The notes: generated from the letters alone by a model not told the origin. Positions 28,741-37,858 are shown, counted from the first letter of the stretch. The stretch: DNA of 64,000 bases from Janthinobacterium sp. 64 (GCF_002813325.1 NZ_PHUG01000001.1:5890001-5954000); one strand, 5' to 3'. Translations and numbers: made by a program.

Positions 28741-30389
28741 GTGGCCGCCTGCCATTGCAGGTAGCACACGCTGACGGGCATGGCGTGCTCGGCGCAATAC
28801 GCGATCCAGCGCAGCTGGTTGTCTTGCAGGCGGTCGCCCGGACCCTTGACTTCGATCATGCGGTAGCGTTGCTCTGCCGGCCAGAACTGGATCAGGTCGG
28901 GAAAGCCGCTGCGGTTGCTTTTGATATCGAGCAAGATGCGCTCGAACGCCTTTTTCAAGTGCGCGGCCGGGATGCAGGCCAGCGCCAGGTCCAGCAAGCC
29001 ATCGCCCAGCACTTCCCAGCTCACAAACGGCGAGACGATGCCGTGCTTGGCGGCAAGCGTGGCGCGTATCGTCGCCTGATAGCTGCCGTCGTCCAGCTGC
29101 GCCAGGCAAGCGGCGAAGTCGCCGCTGCGGCGCTGATAAAAATCGGCGCTGTGCAAGTCGGCCGGGCCACGGTGGAATGGGTGGAAGAAGGCGCCCGGCA
29201 TGGGTTTGAAGATGGCGGGCCAGCACAGCAGGCCGAACAGCGAGTTGATCAGGGTGTTTTCCACGTAATACACGGGGGCGTCTTCCTGCATCAGGTGCTG
29301 CTGCACCACGCCTTCCACGTAGCACGCCTGTTCAGGATAAGGCAGCAGCAGGTCAATGCGCTCCACGGCAGCCGCCACGCTGGCCGCCTGCTTCGCATGA
29401 CCCAGCTTGCGCCGCAAACGGGGCGCCATGCGCAGCAGCAATTGCTGTTCCGCCTCGCTTTCCGGCGCCGCCAGGGCGATCGTCAGACGCTCGTAGGCCG
29501 CTTGCGGCTGCTCATCTTTCTCCAGCACGCGGATGGCGCGGCCACGCGCGCCCGGATAGCGGCAATCGGCGTAGGCGCGGTAGGCGGCCGGCCAGTCCTG
29601 ACATTTTTCCAGGTGCTGGGCGATCTGGAAACGCAGCTTGTCGCGCCGGCTGGCCAGCCAGGTATTGTCCTCGGACAAGGGCAGCGCAGCCAGTTCCTGC
29701 AGCACCTCATCGGCCGGCGCGCTGTCGTTGTAGCGTTCGCGGCACTGGTGCAGCACTTCGTAGTGTTCGATATCCTGGCGCGTGCGAAAGCCGCGCGACT
29801 GCGGCGAGAATTCCACTTTTTCGTATTGGTACACGCCGAGGTCGGATAGCACGAATTCCGACCAGTCCTGGTGATAATTGCCAAAGTAAATCAGGCGCAA
29901 TCGGTCGCACAGCGCTTGCAGGCCGATGCGGTACAGCACGTCACCGGAAGCCGGATGCCAGGCGGAAAACGGTTTAGTTTCCCCATGCTGCTCGCGCAAG
30001 GCGTCCAGTTGCTCGGCCTTGCGGGCCGCTTTCAGCGGTGCGTCGAGGTCGAAGGCCTGGGCGATTTCTGCTTTCAGCAGCAGGTCGAACAGTTCATCGA
30101 GTGAGATGGCAGGATCGGCCTCGACCCAGCTAGTTGCCAGCAAGGGCAGGGCGGCGGCGCGCGTATCGCCGATTTCCGGGTAATTGAGCTTGCTGGCGCG
30201 AAACAGACAGCCCTTGCGCATGACGAGGCGCACGAACAGGGCGCGCGATGGCTGCGGCAGTGCGCCAAAGGCGGTGATGAACTGCGTTTCTTCAGCGCTC
30301 AGCAGATCGGCGTAACGCGCGGCTATCCAGCTCAGCACGTCCTGGAAATTATCCAGATAGTACAGGGGATTTTCCAGGACTCTCAACAT
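28737..30389 (-). CDS. FAN1-like VRR-NUC domain nuclease
   Basis: 550 residues. A C-terminal VRR-NUC domain shows the PD-(D/E)xK motif as GFPDLIQFWP then RMIEVKGPGDRLQDNQLRW; the N-terminal SAP-like and TPR-like helical regions (SRALFVRLVMRKGCLFRASKL, in the first 80 residues) match bacterial FAN1. FAN1 cuts 5' flaps and processes interstrand crosslinks. It is the first gene of a two-gene leftward operon with the DinG/XPD-like helicase; the four-base overlap suggests they act together. Confidence 0.87.
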   Translation of the reverse strand: MLRVLENPLYYLDNFQDVLSWIAARYADLLSAEETQFITAFGALPQPSRALFVRLVMRKGCLFRASKLNYPEIGDTRAAALPLLATSWVEADPAISLDELFDLLLKAEIAQAFDLDAPLKAARKAEQLDALREQHGETKPFSAWHPASGDVLYRIGLQALCDRLRLIYFGNYHQDWSEFVLSDLGVYQYEKVEFSPQSRGFRTRQDIEHYEVLHQCRERYNDSAPADEVLQELAALPLSEDNTWLASRRDKLRFQIAQHLEKCQDWPAAYRAYADCRYPGARGRAIRVLEKDEQPQAAYERLTIALAAPESEAEQQLLLRMAPRLRRKLGHAKQAASVAAAVERIDLLLPYPEQACYVEGVVQQHLMQEDAPVYYVENTLINSLFGLLCWPAIFKPMPGAFFHPFHRGPADLHSADFYQRRSGDFAACLAQLDDGSYQATIRATLAAKHGIVSPFVSWEVLGDGLLDLALACIPAAHLKKAFERILLDIKSNRSGFPDLIQFWPAEQRYRMIEVKGPGDRLQDNQLRWIAYCAEHAMPVSVCYLQWQAAT

Positions 30390-30483
30390 GGGGATGGCAA
30401 TAGGGCAAGATGCAAGGTGATCGGTTTTACTGTGTTTATATACAGTTTAAACCTTCCGCCGCCGCTTGCCCAGCGAATTATGT

Positions 30484-31188
30484 TCAGCCAGCCGTGCTGT
30501 AGACAAAATAGCTGTCGAACTTTTCACAGGGAATCTGTTCCGCGCGCAGGCTGGCCAGTTCGATATCCGTCAGCAAGCCCCGGTGCGCTTCCGTGCGTCC
30601 TTTCGGCAGCGCCACCTCGTAATCGATGATGTCGCGGGCCAGCAATTCCTGCAGCACGTCGGCTTGCCGCGCCGTCAGGTAGTGCGCATGCGTGCCCAGG
30701 GTTTTCGTCAGTTGATCCTTGAATGCCTCGTCGCTGACGTCGTTGTAGGTATCCTGGTCGGCCATGCTGTTCAACAACATGTGAACCATGAAATCTTGCA
30801 GGTTTTTCGCCAGGTACTGGGCTTCATTCTCGTCGTGCCACAGCAGCACGATCGGCATCTCGCCGTCTTGCTCGCTGGAAGCGAAAAAACAGTAATGGTC
30901 GCCCGCGCCCGTTTGCGCGAACGGGATGAACTGGAAGGCCGGGTCGATCTGCCGGTAATCGTCCGCGTCGCGCAAGCTGTCCGCTGCTTCGGCAACGGCC
31001 TCGATGTTGAGCAATTCGAAATCGTCCGCATGCAGCAGCAGGGTGGGCCGCTCCGTCAAGGTGGGATAGACCAGCTTGTACCAGTCGGGGCCATATTCAC
31101 CGACGTTGAGCATGCCGTCGCTCTCCAGCTGCCGATACAATGCGGGATAGGTGAAGCCGTGTTGCTGTTCAATTTCTGACAGTGCCAT
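30484..31188 (-). CDS. SMI1/KNR4 (SUKH) family protein
   Basis: About 234 residues. IEQQHGFTYPALYRQLESDG at the N-terminus and FIPFAQTGAGDHYCFFAS in the middle match the SUKH fold. Many bacterial SUKH proteins are immunity factors of polymorphic toxins, but solitary chromosomal members have unknown roles, and no toxin gene is adjacent. Met at 31188 is preferred as it begins the conserved domain; in-frame Mets at 31221 and 31245 have no better ribosome site. Confidence 0.75.
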   Translation of the reverse strand: MALSEIEQQHGFTYPALYRQLESDGMLNVGEYGPDWYKLVYPTLTERPTLLLHADDFELLNIEAVAEAADSLRDADDYRQIDPAFQFIPFAQTGAGDHYCFFASSEQDGEMPIVLLWHDENEAQYLAKNLQDFMVHMLLNSMADQDTYNDVSDEAFKDQLTKTLGTHAHYLTARQADVLQELLARDIIDYEVALPKGRTEAHRGLLTDIELASLRAEQIPCEKFDSYFVYSTAG

Positions 31189-31354
31189 GTTTGCCCCGTT
31201 CAACGTGATTCGTGTGGGCATGATAGCCGAGACCGTGCCTGGCACGCTTCACCGCAGCAAGGAGGGGCACCATTAATAAACATTTACATTTGCTTATGTG
31301 GCATGGCCACGTATGCTTGCCAGACTAAGCCAGACTAACATTCGCCGAACCCGC

Positions 31355-32584
31355 ATGAAAAACATCATCCTGATTTCCGCCGCCTGCCTGCTGGCGCTGC
31401 TGTCGACCATCGGCGCCTCGCTGCCCTATCCTATCTTGCCGCCCCTGTTCGCGGCAGAGGCGCCGAATGCCTTCAATAATTTTCTGGGCTTGCCGTCGAA
31501 ATTGCTGTTCGGCCTGGCGCTGACCATCAACCCGCTGGGCTTGCTGATCGGCTCGGCCCTGCTGGGCCCCTTGTCTGACCGTTATGGCCGCCGTCCCTTG
31601 CTGATGCGCACTGCCGTGGGCGCCGCCATCGGCCATGCGATTACGGCTTGGGCGCTGGTGATCCAGTCCTACCCGCTGTTCATTGTCGCCCGTTTCATCA
31701 CGGGTTTGCTTGAAGGGAATGGCGCCGTGGCGCGCGCCATGCTGGCCGACCAATTGACGGGGCCGCTGCGCCTGCGCGCCATGTCGTGGCTGAACGGTGC
31801 CTTTTACCTGGGCTGGCTGGTCGGGCCGATCCTGGCGGGCGCGACCCTGCATTGGGGCGTGACGGTGCCATTCTGGATCGCCGCCGCCGCCCTCATGCTC
31901 GTCGCCGTGCTGGTGGCCGTGGGCTTGCCGCGCGAAACGCCCTCGCTCTTGACGACGTCGTGGTGGCAAGTGGCCCGCGACCGCCATTCGCTCAATTTAC
32001 TGCGCCATGAGGAGCTGCGCACGCTGTTCATCGTGCAGCTGGCGCTGACCTGCGGCGTGGCCAGCTTCTACGAGTTCTATCCGCTGTGGCTGGTCGAAAC
32101 GGCCAATTACCATGCACAGGAGATTGCCTGGGTGAATGTGGGACTGTGCGGCACGATGACGGTCACGTCCTTGCTGGCGGGCGGTCCCAGCCGCCATGCG
32201 CCGCTGCTGCGGGCCAGCTGGTATGCGTGCGGCGTGGCGCTGGCCGTAGGAATCTTGGCATTGGGTAATATCTGGGTGGGCATCGCCGCCATCGTGCTGT
32301 TCGGCATTCCGAACGCACTGTACAACACGGTGATACAGGGCTGGTGCGCCGAGCGCTTCAGTGCGCACGGGCAGGGCGCCGTGATGGGTTTGCTGGCCAC
32401 GACGTTTTGCATCGCCAACATCGTCGTCGCCTTGAGCGGCTCCGTGCTGACCCTGATCGATACGCGGCTGATCCTTGTCGCGGGTGCTTGCTCCGCCGCC
32501 TGGGCGGCGTGGCGCATGGCCGCCTGGCGGCGCCAGCTGGACGGCGCCGTCGAGGCGAAGGCATACCAGGATTTATGCAGCTAG
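31355..32584 (+). CDS. Major facilitator superfamily transporter
   Basis: 409 residues with about twelve hydrophobic spans. The MFS signature between helices 2 and 3, GPLSDRYGRRPLLM, is present, and GRFITGLLEGNGAVARAM-like helix 5 residues follow. The substrate cannot be predicted. ATG 31355 begins directly before the first membrane helix; the in-frame ATG at 31298 adds a basic stretch with no ribosome site. A TTGCTT-16-TATGCT promoter-like pair lies around 31290-31318. Confidence 0.85.
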   Translation: MKNIILISAACLLALLSTIGASLPYPILPPLFAAEAPNAFNNFLGLPSKLLFGLALTINPLGLLIGSALLGPLSDRYGRRPLLMRTAVGAAIGHAITAWALVIQSYPLFIVARFITGLLEGNGAVARAMLADQLTGPLRLRAMSWLNGAFYLGWLVGPILAGATLHWGVTVPFWIAAAALMLVAVLVAVGLPRETPSLLTTSWWQVARDRHSLNLLRHEELRTLFIVQLALTCGVASFYEFYPLWLVETANYHAQEIAWVNVGLCGTMTVTSLLAGGPSRHAPLLRASWYACGVALAVGILALGNIWVGIAAIVLFGIPNALYNTVIQGWCAERFSAHGQGAVMGLLATTFCIANIVVALSGSVLTLIDTRLILVAGACSAAWAAWRMAAWRRQLDGAVEAKAYQDLCS

Positions 32585-32661
32585 GAGTTGGCTATCTTTC
32601 GGGGGTATGGGAGGGGGGGGAATACCGGTCCCTGCCGGTGGATTCATTGTAGGTCGGGTAG

Positions 32662-32751
32662 GTCGGATTAGCGCGCAAGCGCGTAATCCGACATCACCAT
32701 AAGCGCCAACAATGCGTCGGATTACGCGCGGCCTTGCCGCGCTAATCCGAC
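32662..32751. repeat. Pair of REP-like palindromes
   Basis: Two long hairpins in opposite orientation: GTCGGATTA and TAATCCGAC arms at 32662-32692 around a GCGCGCAAGCGCG core, and the same arms at 32716-32751 around a related GC-rich core. They lie between the convergent MFS and phasin genes and probably also serve as a bidirectional terminator. The arrangement is that of a BIME-like REP pair. Confidence 0.75.
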
Positions 32752-32758
32752 CTACGGC

Positions 32759-33358
32759 TTACTTTTTGGCAGCCTTCGGCTTGGCTGCCGGTGCCGCTTT
32801 TTCAGGTGCGGCCGTGGTTTTTTCCGTGGCCTGCGCTACTTGCGCGCTGGCCTTGGCAATCTGCTCTTCCACTGTTTTCACGGCTTGCCTGGTTGCCTTG
32901 GTGACTTGCTCGTAACCGAGGAAGGCGTTGTCGATGGCAGCCTTGACGATGGCGACGGCGTTTTCCGAGCCAGGCGGCACGTTTTTCGTGACGTCGTAGA
33001 TCAGGGCGCTCAGATTGCTTTTCGCTTCGGCCACGTGGGCTTCGGCGGCCGTGGTGAATTCCGTGTGGATTTCCTTGATGATGTCATCGAGTTGCTGCTT
33101 GTACGCCTTGGCGCCGGCCACGCCCGGTTGCAGCTGGGCAGCGGCGGCGGCCATGGCGGCCTTCGGATCCTTGGCCTGGCTGATTTCCTTGCCGGCGGCA
33201 AGGCCGTCCTCGATGCCGGACTTGGCGGTGGCCATGTTCAGCGCCAGCACCTGTTCCACGCCTTGCACGGCCTTCGAGGTGAGGGTGTTGAAGGTCATCA
33301 GCTGGAATTCAAACAGGGCCTTGGTGGCCGATGCGAATTGTTCGGGATTTGTAAACAT
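32759..33358 (-). CDS. phaP: Phasin family protein
   Basis: 199 residues, wholly helical with a Lys/Ala/Pro-rich tail (AAPEKAAPAAKPKAAKK). The N-terminal PEQFASATKALFEFQLMTFN and the body match phasin_2 proteins, which coat polyhydroxyalkanoate granules and help their segregation. No pha synthesis gene is adjacent. Upstream lies GGAGACC before ATG 33358. Confidence 0.85.
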   Translation of the reverse strand: MFTNPEQFASATKALFEFQLMTFNTLTSKAVQGVEQVLALNMATAKSGIEDGLAAGKEISQAKDPKAAMAAAAAQLQPGVAGAKAYKQQLDDIIKEIHTEFTTAAEAHVAEAKSNLSALIYDVTKNVPPGSENAVAIVKAAIDNAFLGYEQVTKATRQAVKTVEEQIAKASAQVAQATEKTTAAPEKAAPAAKPKAAKK

Positions 33359-33465
33359 GTGGTCTCCTCGGTTTGAATAGATACGTTCTTATCGTTCCAT
33401 ACTCTTTCGACGCCGCAATGCCATCGCTTGATCTCAAGCCGGTGCCCCGTGTGGTCATGGCCCCA

Positions 33466-33660
33466 TTATTTAACAAGCGCCGGTTTTTCGCAACGGCTAT
33501 CTTTGTACGGCCCCGAGGCCAGTTCCCATCCAAATCCCAGGGTCGATTGGGCGCACGACAGGGTGCCGTCGATCTTGCTGCGCCACTGGTACCAAGGGGC
33601 GGGTCCGGCCATTGCGCAGGCGCAAGCGGCCAGCAGGGCCGTGGTGATCAGGTATTTCAT
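33466..33660 (-). CDS. Small exported protein, 64 residues
   Basis: MKYLITTALLAACACAMAG is a clean Sec signal peptide; the mature part of about 45 residues has two Cys (in LSCAQ and SRCEK) that could form a disulfide. GGAG lies seven bases upstream of the ATG at 33660, which is preferred over an upstream Met. No family is recognised; probably a periplasmic protein. Confidence 0.6.
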   Translation of the reverse strand: MKYLITTALLAACACAMAGPAPWYQWRSKIDGTLSCAQSTLGFGWELASGPYKDSRCEKPALVK

Positions 33661-33707
33661 AGGTGCTCCGAAAGAAAAGCTTGCGGGCATTGTAGCGCGC
33701 CTGCCAT

Positions 33708-35948
33708 TCAGGGGGCGGGCGATTGCGGCGCGGCGGCGGGCAGCTGCAGGGTGAACGTGGTGCCGCTGCCGGCGCCAGTGCTGCTGATGGCGTCGATATG
33801 GCCGCCCAGCACGCCCGTGACGATGTTGTGTGCCACGTGCAGGCCCAAACCCGAGCCACCGGAGCCAAGCTTGGTCGTGAAGAAGGGGTCGTAGACATGC
33901 ACGAGGTCGTCGGCGGCGATGCCCACGCCCGTGTCGGCAATGGACAGGGTGATCGTCTGTCCGTCCTCGCTGCCGCGCGCGGTGATGGCGATGTTGCCGC
34001 CGCTGCGGCCCTCGAAGGCATGGCGCAGGCAGTTTTCCAGCAGGTTGCTCAGCACCTGGCCCAGCGGACCGGGATAGCTGTCCATGGCCAGGCCGTCCGG
34101 CACGTCTTGCGTCAGGCTCAGGCCGGCGGCCTTGAGGGGCGTGGACATGGGCAGCATCAGTTCGGCAACGAACTGGCGCAGCAGGAAGTGGCGGCGCTGC
34201 GAGCTGGCGCGGTCGACGGCGATCTGCTTGAAGCTCGAAACCAGGTCGGCGGCGCGCTGCAGGTTGCGCAGCATGATGGCGTCGGCCTCGCTGGCCTGGG
34301 TCAGGTAGGCGCCCAGTTCGGAGCGCCGCAAGCCACCCTGGAAGCTGGCCTGGATTTCGCGCGTGCGCTCGGCCATCGTGGTGGCCACCACCAGGCCGTT
34401 GCCGATCGGTGTATTGAGTTCATGCGCGATGCCGGCCACCAGCGCGCCGAGCGCGGCCAGCTTGTCGCGGCGCACCAGTTCTTCTTGCGTGATGGACAGG
34501 TTTTCCAGTGCCGCGGCCAGTTCCAGGTTGGTTTGCTCTGAATGTTCCTTGGCTAGCGTCAGGGCTGCCGTGCGTTCGGCCACCAGCTCTTCCAGGTGGG
34601 CGCGGTGGCGCTGCAGCTCGCGTTCGTGGCGCATGCGGCCAATCGCGATGCCGGCCAGGTCGGTCGCCGTGTCGATCAGTTCCAGGTCGCGCGCATCGGG
34701 CTGGCGCACTTCGCGGTAGTACATGGCGAAGGAACCGAGGACGCTGCCATCCTGGCCGAAGATCGGTTGCGACCAGCATGCGCGCAAGCCGAATGGCGCG
34801 GCCAGCTCGCGGTAGGGCGTCCACAGCGGATCGCGCATGATGTCGCTGACGACCACCGGTTCGCGCAGGAACATGGCCGTGCCGCAAGAACCCACGCCGG
34901 CGCCGATGGCCACGCCTTCGAGCAGGGCCATGTACTCGGGCGGCAGGCTGGGGCCGACCGCGCTGTGCATGTGGACGCCGTCATCGTCGAGCAGCATGAT
35001 GGAGCACAGCACGCCGCGCGACTGGCCTTCGATCAGCAGCAGCAGCTGGTTCAGGGTGGGGATCAGGGGCGCGCCCTTGGCGACCATTTCCAGCAAGGCG
35101 CTCTGGCCCGCGCGCATCGCTTCGGCGAGGTTGCGCTCGGTCAAATCGATGATGCGCGCATGCACCAGCTGGCGGCCCGGCACGGACAGGCGCATCAGCC
35201 GGATTTCGCAGGCGATCGGGTGGCTGTCGCGGTGGCAGCAGCTGGCGCGGAAGACGACGATCTTGCCTTGCAAGGTATCGCGGATCTTTTCTTCCAGCAG
35301 TTGCGGCGAGGCGCGGCCATCGCTTTGATGCTGGGGGAACAGCGGCTCCATGCCGCCTTGCAGCAGCCCGGCCAGCGGCATGCCGAACAGTTCTTCGGCC
35401 AGGTGGTTGGCGTCGATCAGCAAGCGGTTGTCGATATCGAACAGCAGCACGGCGTCGGGCGAACCGGCCAGGATGGAGTGGTAATTGACTTCCAGCGTTT
35501 GCGGATGCAGGGGGCGCGGCGGCGTGGAGGCACGCGGCGCGGGCGCCTCGGCCTTGTGCAGCGCCAGTTCCATGAGGATTTTTTCCGCCACGTCGCGCGC
35601 ATTGAAGGGCATCTTGATGTAGTCGGAGGCGCCGGCGCCCACGCTGCGGCCCTGTTCTTCGGCGCTGGGGGTGGCCGACATCAGCAGCAGGGGCACGCCG
35701 TGGCGTCCGCCCGCATTGCGCAATCGCATGCAGGTGGCGCCGATATTCGTGCCCGCCAGGGCTGCATCGAGCAGGATCAGGTCCGTGCCGCCGGCGGCCA
35801 GTTCCACGCCTTCGTCGATATCGCCCGCCAGTCCCGTGCCCAGGTTGTGCCGGTCCAGCACATACAGCAGTTCGCGCACATCGTTCGGCGAATTGCTGAC
35901 CAGTAGCACCTTGGCCCGGTCGGCGATGGAAGAAATCAACTGATTCAT
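33708..35948 (-). CDS. REC-PAS-GAF sensor histidine kinase
   Basis: 746 residues, soluble: N-terminal receiver domain (about 10-130, acceptor Asp in LILLDAAL), PAS (about 165-285), GAF (about 300-460), a coiled-coil linker, HisKA-like helices with His509 in GIAHELNTPIGNGL, and HATPase_c with LSNLLENCLRHAF, DTGVGIA and GSGGSGLGLHVAHNIV. The Asn-Thr-Pro-Ile-Gly-Asn variant of the H-box marks a betaproteobacterial subfamily. The receiver placed first suggests it is controlled by another kinase. No response regulator gene is adjacent. Confidence 0.87.
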   Translation of the reverse strand: MNQLISSIADRAKVLLVSNSPNDVRELLYVLDRHNLGTGLAGDIDEGVELAAGGTDLILLDAALAGTNIGATCMRLRNAGGRHGVPLLLMSATPSAEEQGRSVGAGASDYIKMPFNARDVAEKILMELALHKAEAPAPRASTPPRPLHPQTLEVNYHSILAGSPDAVLLFDIDNRLLIDANHLAEELFGMPLAGLLQGGMEPLFPQHQSDGRASPQLLEEKIRDTLQGKIVVFRASCCHRDSHPIACEIRLMRLSVPGRQLVHARIIDLTERNLAEAMRAGQSALLEMVAKGAPLIPTLNQLLLLIEGQSRGVLCSIMLLDDDGVHMHSAVGPSLPPEYMALLEGVAIGAGVGSCGTAMFLREPVVVSDIMRDPLWTPYRELAAPFGLRACWSQPIFGQDGSVLGSFAMYYREVRQPDARDLELIDTATDLAGIAIGRMRHERELQRHRAHLEELVAERTAALTLAKEHSEQTNLELAAALENLSITQEELVRRDKLAALGALVAGIAHELNTPIGNGLVVATTMAERTREIQASFQGGLRRSELGAYLTQASEADAIMLRNLQRAADLVSSFKQIAVDRASSQRRHFLLRQFVAELMLPMSTPLKAAGLSLTQDVPDGLAMDSYPGPLGQVLSNLLENCLRHAFEGRSGGNIAITARGSEDGQTITLSIADTGVGIAADDLVHVYDPFFTTKLGSGGSGLGLHVAHNIVTGVLGGHIDAISSTGAGSGTTFTLQLPAAAPQSPAP

Positions 35949-36050
35949 GGTGTCGCGTCCTTACGCGTATCGTGCGGCTAGTATTACATCAAGGCAAGGA
36001 GGAGTAAACGATAATTCTTGATGACCAAGAGCAAGGGCCACGGCACGCGT

Positions 36051-36476
36051 TCACGCGGCGTTTTGTGCGCTCTGCGGCGCCAGGTCGGCGCGCGCCCGTT
36101 CGATGCGCGGGTAATTATCTTCGATCCAGTCGACCAGCACGGCCAGGCGTTCGGCCGCCTCGCGTCCCAGCGGCGTGAGGCTGTATTCCACCTTGGGCGG
36201 TATCACCAGATACGCCTGGCGCAGCACGAAGCCGTCGCCGGCCAGCGCTTCCAGGGTTTGCGCCAGCATTTTTTCGCTGACCCCGCCCACTTCGCGGCGC
36301 AGTTCGCTGAAGCGCCGCGTGCCGCTCAGCAGCAATACCAGTACCAGCACGGCCCAGCGGCTGGTCAGGTGGCTGAGCACGGCGCGCGACGGGCAGGCGG
36401 CCGCCAGCAGGTGCGCGCCCTGGTTTTGCCGGGCGAGGGCGGCGCGCAGGCTGGCGCCGGGAGTATCTGTGGACAT
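36051..36476 (-). CDS. HxlR-family transcriptional regulator (YtfH-like)
   Basis: 141 residues with the HxlR winged helix: CPSRAVLSHLTSRWAVLVLVLL, FSELRREVGGVSEKMLAQTLEAL and YSLTPLGREAAERL. The leading Cys is the conserved redox/quinone-sensing position. It is divergent from a QorB-like reductase, the same arrangement as ytfH/ytfG in E. coli, so it probably represses that gene until quinones or electrophiles modify it. Confidence 0.88.
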   Translation of the reverse strand: MSTDTPGASLRAALARQNQGAHLLAAACPSRAVLSHLTSRWAVLVLVLLLSGTRRFSELRREVGGVSEKMLAQTLEALAGDGFVLRQAYLVIPPKVEYSLTPLGREAAERLAVLVDWIEDNYPRIERARADLAPQSAQNAA

Positions 36477-36510
36477 GACAGTTGGCCTTCAAGATGAGAG
36501 TGTGAATTCA

Positions 36511-36560
36511 TACTTACCAAAAGGTACGTACTTACAATAAGTAAGTAATAGTCCTATTAT
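36511..36560 (+). promoter_or_regulatory. qorB promoter overlapped by two HxlR-type palindromes
   Basis: TTACAA (36532-36537), a 17-base spacer and TATTAT (36555-36560) form a good promoter. Two operator-like palindromes overlap it: TACTTACC-AAAA-GGTACGTA (36511-36530, one mismatch) and TACTTAC-AATAA-GTAAGTA (36529-36547, perfect). They sit in the divergent gap next to the HxlR gene, so they are the likely binding sites. Confidence 0.7.
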
Positions 36561-36593
36561 AGGGTTTTACCACCGACACACCAAGGAGAAATC

Positions 36594-37445
36594 ATGATCG
36601 TCATCACCGGCGCCACAGGCAATCTGGGCCAGCACGTCATCGCCAGCCTGCTCACATCCGTCCCTGCAGCCAACATCATCGCCGCCGTGCGCAATCCGGC
36701 CAAGGCCGCCAACCTGGCGGCACTGGGCGTGCAAGTGCGCCAGGCCGATTACAACGATGGGGCCAGCCTCGACGCGGCATTCAAGGGCGCGACGAAAATC
36801 CTGCTGATTTCGTCGAGCGAAGTGGGCCAGCGCGCGCAGCAGCACCAGAACGTCATCGATGCGGCCAAGCGGGCCGGCGTTGCCCTGCTGGCCTACACCA
36901 GCGTGTTGCGCGCCGATACGTCGCCGCTGGGTCTGGCCGCCGAGCACGTCATCACGGAAGCGGCCATCCGTGCATCGGGTTTGCCTTACAGTTTCCTGCG
37001 CAACGGCTGGTACCTGGAAAACCATACGGAACACCTGGCGCCCGTGCTCGAGCATGGCGTGGTGCTGGGGGCGGCGCAAGACGGGCGTTTCTCGTCGGCC
37101 GCGCGCGCCGACTACGCTGCCGCCGCGGCCGCCGTGCTGACGGCCGACCAGCCGCAAGCCATCTATGAACTGGCTGGCGACCAGGGCTTTACCCTGGCGG
37201 AATATGCGGCCGAAGTGGCGCGCCAGTCGGGCAAGGCGATTGTCTACAAGGATATGCCGCAGGCCGACTTCAAGGCGGCGCTGGTGGGCGTAGGCGTGCC
37301 GGAAGGCTTTGCCGATCTGCTGGCCGATTCCGATGCGGGCGCGGCCAAGGGCGGCTTGGAAGACCATGGCAAGCAATTGAGCGCGCTGATCAAACGTCCG
37401 ACGACGAGCCTGCTTGACGCCGTGAAGGCCGCGCTGGCCAAATAA
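36594..37445 (+). CDS. NAD(P)H:quinone reductase, QorB/YtfG-like
   Basis: 283 residues. Atypical SDR (NmrA-like) with dinucleotide motif TGATGNLGQHVI at the N-terminus, VRNPAKAANLAALGVQVRQ, and SFLRNGWYLENHTEHL, all shared with E. coli QorB, which reduces quinones with NADPH. AAGGAG precedes the ATG at 36594. Its control region carries palindromes for the divergent HxlR regulator. Confidence 0.88.
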   Translation: MIVITGATGNLGQHVIASLLTSVPAANIIAAVRNPAKAANLAALGVQVRQADYNDGASLDAAFKGATKILLISSSEVGQRAQQHQNVIDAAKRAGVALLAYTSVLRADTSPLGLAAEHVITEAAIRASGLPYSFLRNGWYLENHTEHLAPVLEHGVVLGAAQDGRFSSAARADYAAAAAAVLTADQPQAIYELAGDQGFTLAEYAAEVARQSGKAIVYKDMPQADFKAALVGVGVPEGFADLLADSDAGAAKGGLEDHGKQLSALIKRPTTSLLDAVKAALAK

Positions 37446-37491
37446 GGGGAGGGTGCCGCGGGTCGGGAAAGCCGCGCGGCATTCTGGAATG

Positions 37492-37529
37492 AAAAAAGCC
37501 GCAAACTCGTGAAAGTTTGCGGCTTTTTT
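37492..37529. terminator. Bidirectional terminator shared by qorB and tRNA-Leu
   Basis: GCCGCAAACT (37498-37507) and AGTTTGCGGC (37514-37523) form a perfect 10-base-pair stem with A6 on the left and T6 on the right, so it works in both directions. It ends qorB rightward and the tRNA-Leu cluster leftward. A nearly identical copy is at 38195-38232. Confidence 0.88.
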
Positions 37530-37542
37530 GCGAATTAGGTAA

Positions 37543-37627
37543 TGGTGCCCACGAAGGGACTCGAACCCCTACACCCGAAGGCACATGGACCTGAACCATG
37601 CGCGTCTACCAATTCCGCCACGTGGGC
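37543..37627 (-). tRNA. tRNA-Leu(CAG), copy 1
   Basis: 85 bases including an encoded CCA (TGG on the plus strand at 37543-37545). Acceptor GCCCACG pairs with CGTGGGC; anticodon loop TTCAGGT gives CAG; a long variable arm (TGCCTTCGGGTGT) and T-loop GGTTCGAGTCC confirm tRNA-Leu. Identical to the other three copies. Confidence 0.95.
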
Positions 37628-37702
37628 ACTGATGCTGCTACTGCTTGCTACTTATATCTCACTACTGTACTGCGGACTACAACGAAAACGACTCGTTGCT
37701 GG

Positions 37703-37787
37703 TGGTGCCCACGAAGGGACTCGAACCCCTACACCCGAAGGCACATGGACCTGAACCATGCGCGTCTACCAATTCCGCCACGTGGGC
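37703..37787 (-). tRNA. tRNA-Leu(CAG), copy 2
   Basis: Sequence identical to copy 1, CCA encoded, anticodon CAG. Its flanks match those of copy 3 (GTTGCTGGTGG before, ATTGT after), showing it arose by local duplication. Confidence 0.95.
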
Positions 37788-37858
37788 ATTGTGCTGCTAA
37801 CTGCGATACTGCCTTGCTACTTTACTGCGGATCACAACAATCGACAACTTGTTGCTGG

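Noticed and set aside
26476..29325. Longer 949-codon version of the DinG-like helicase
   Set aside because: The extra 5' part lies inside the FAN1-like gene in another frame; the ATG at 28740 has the expected four-base overlap.
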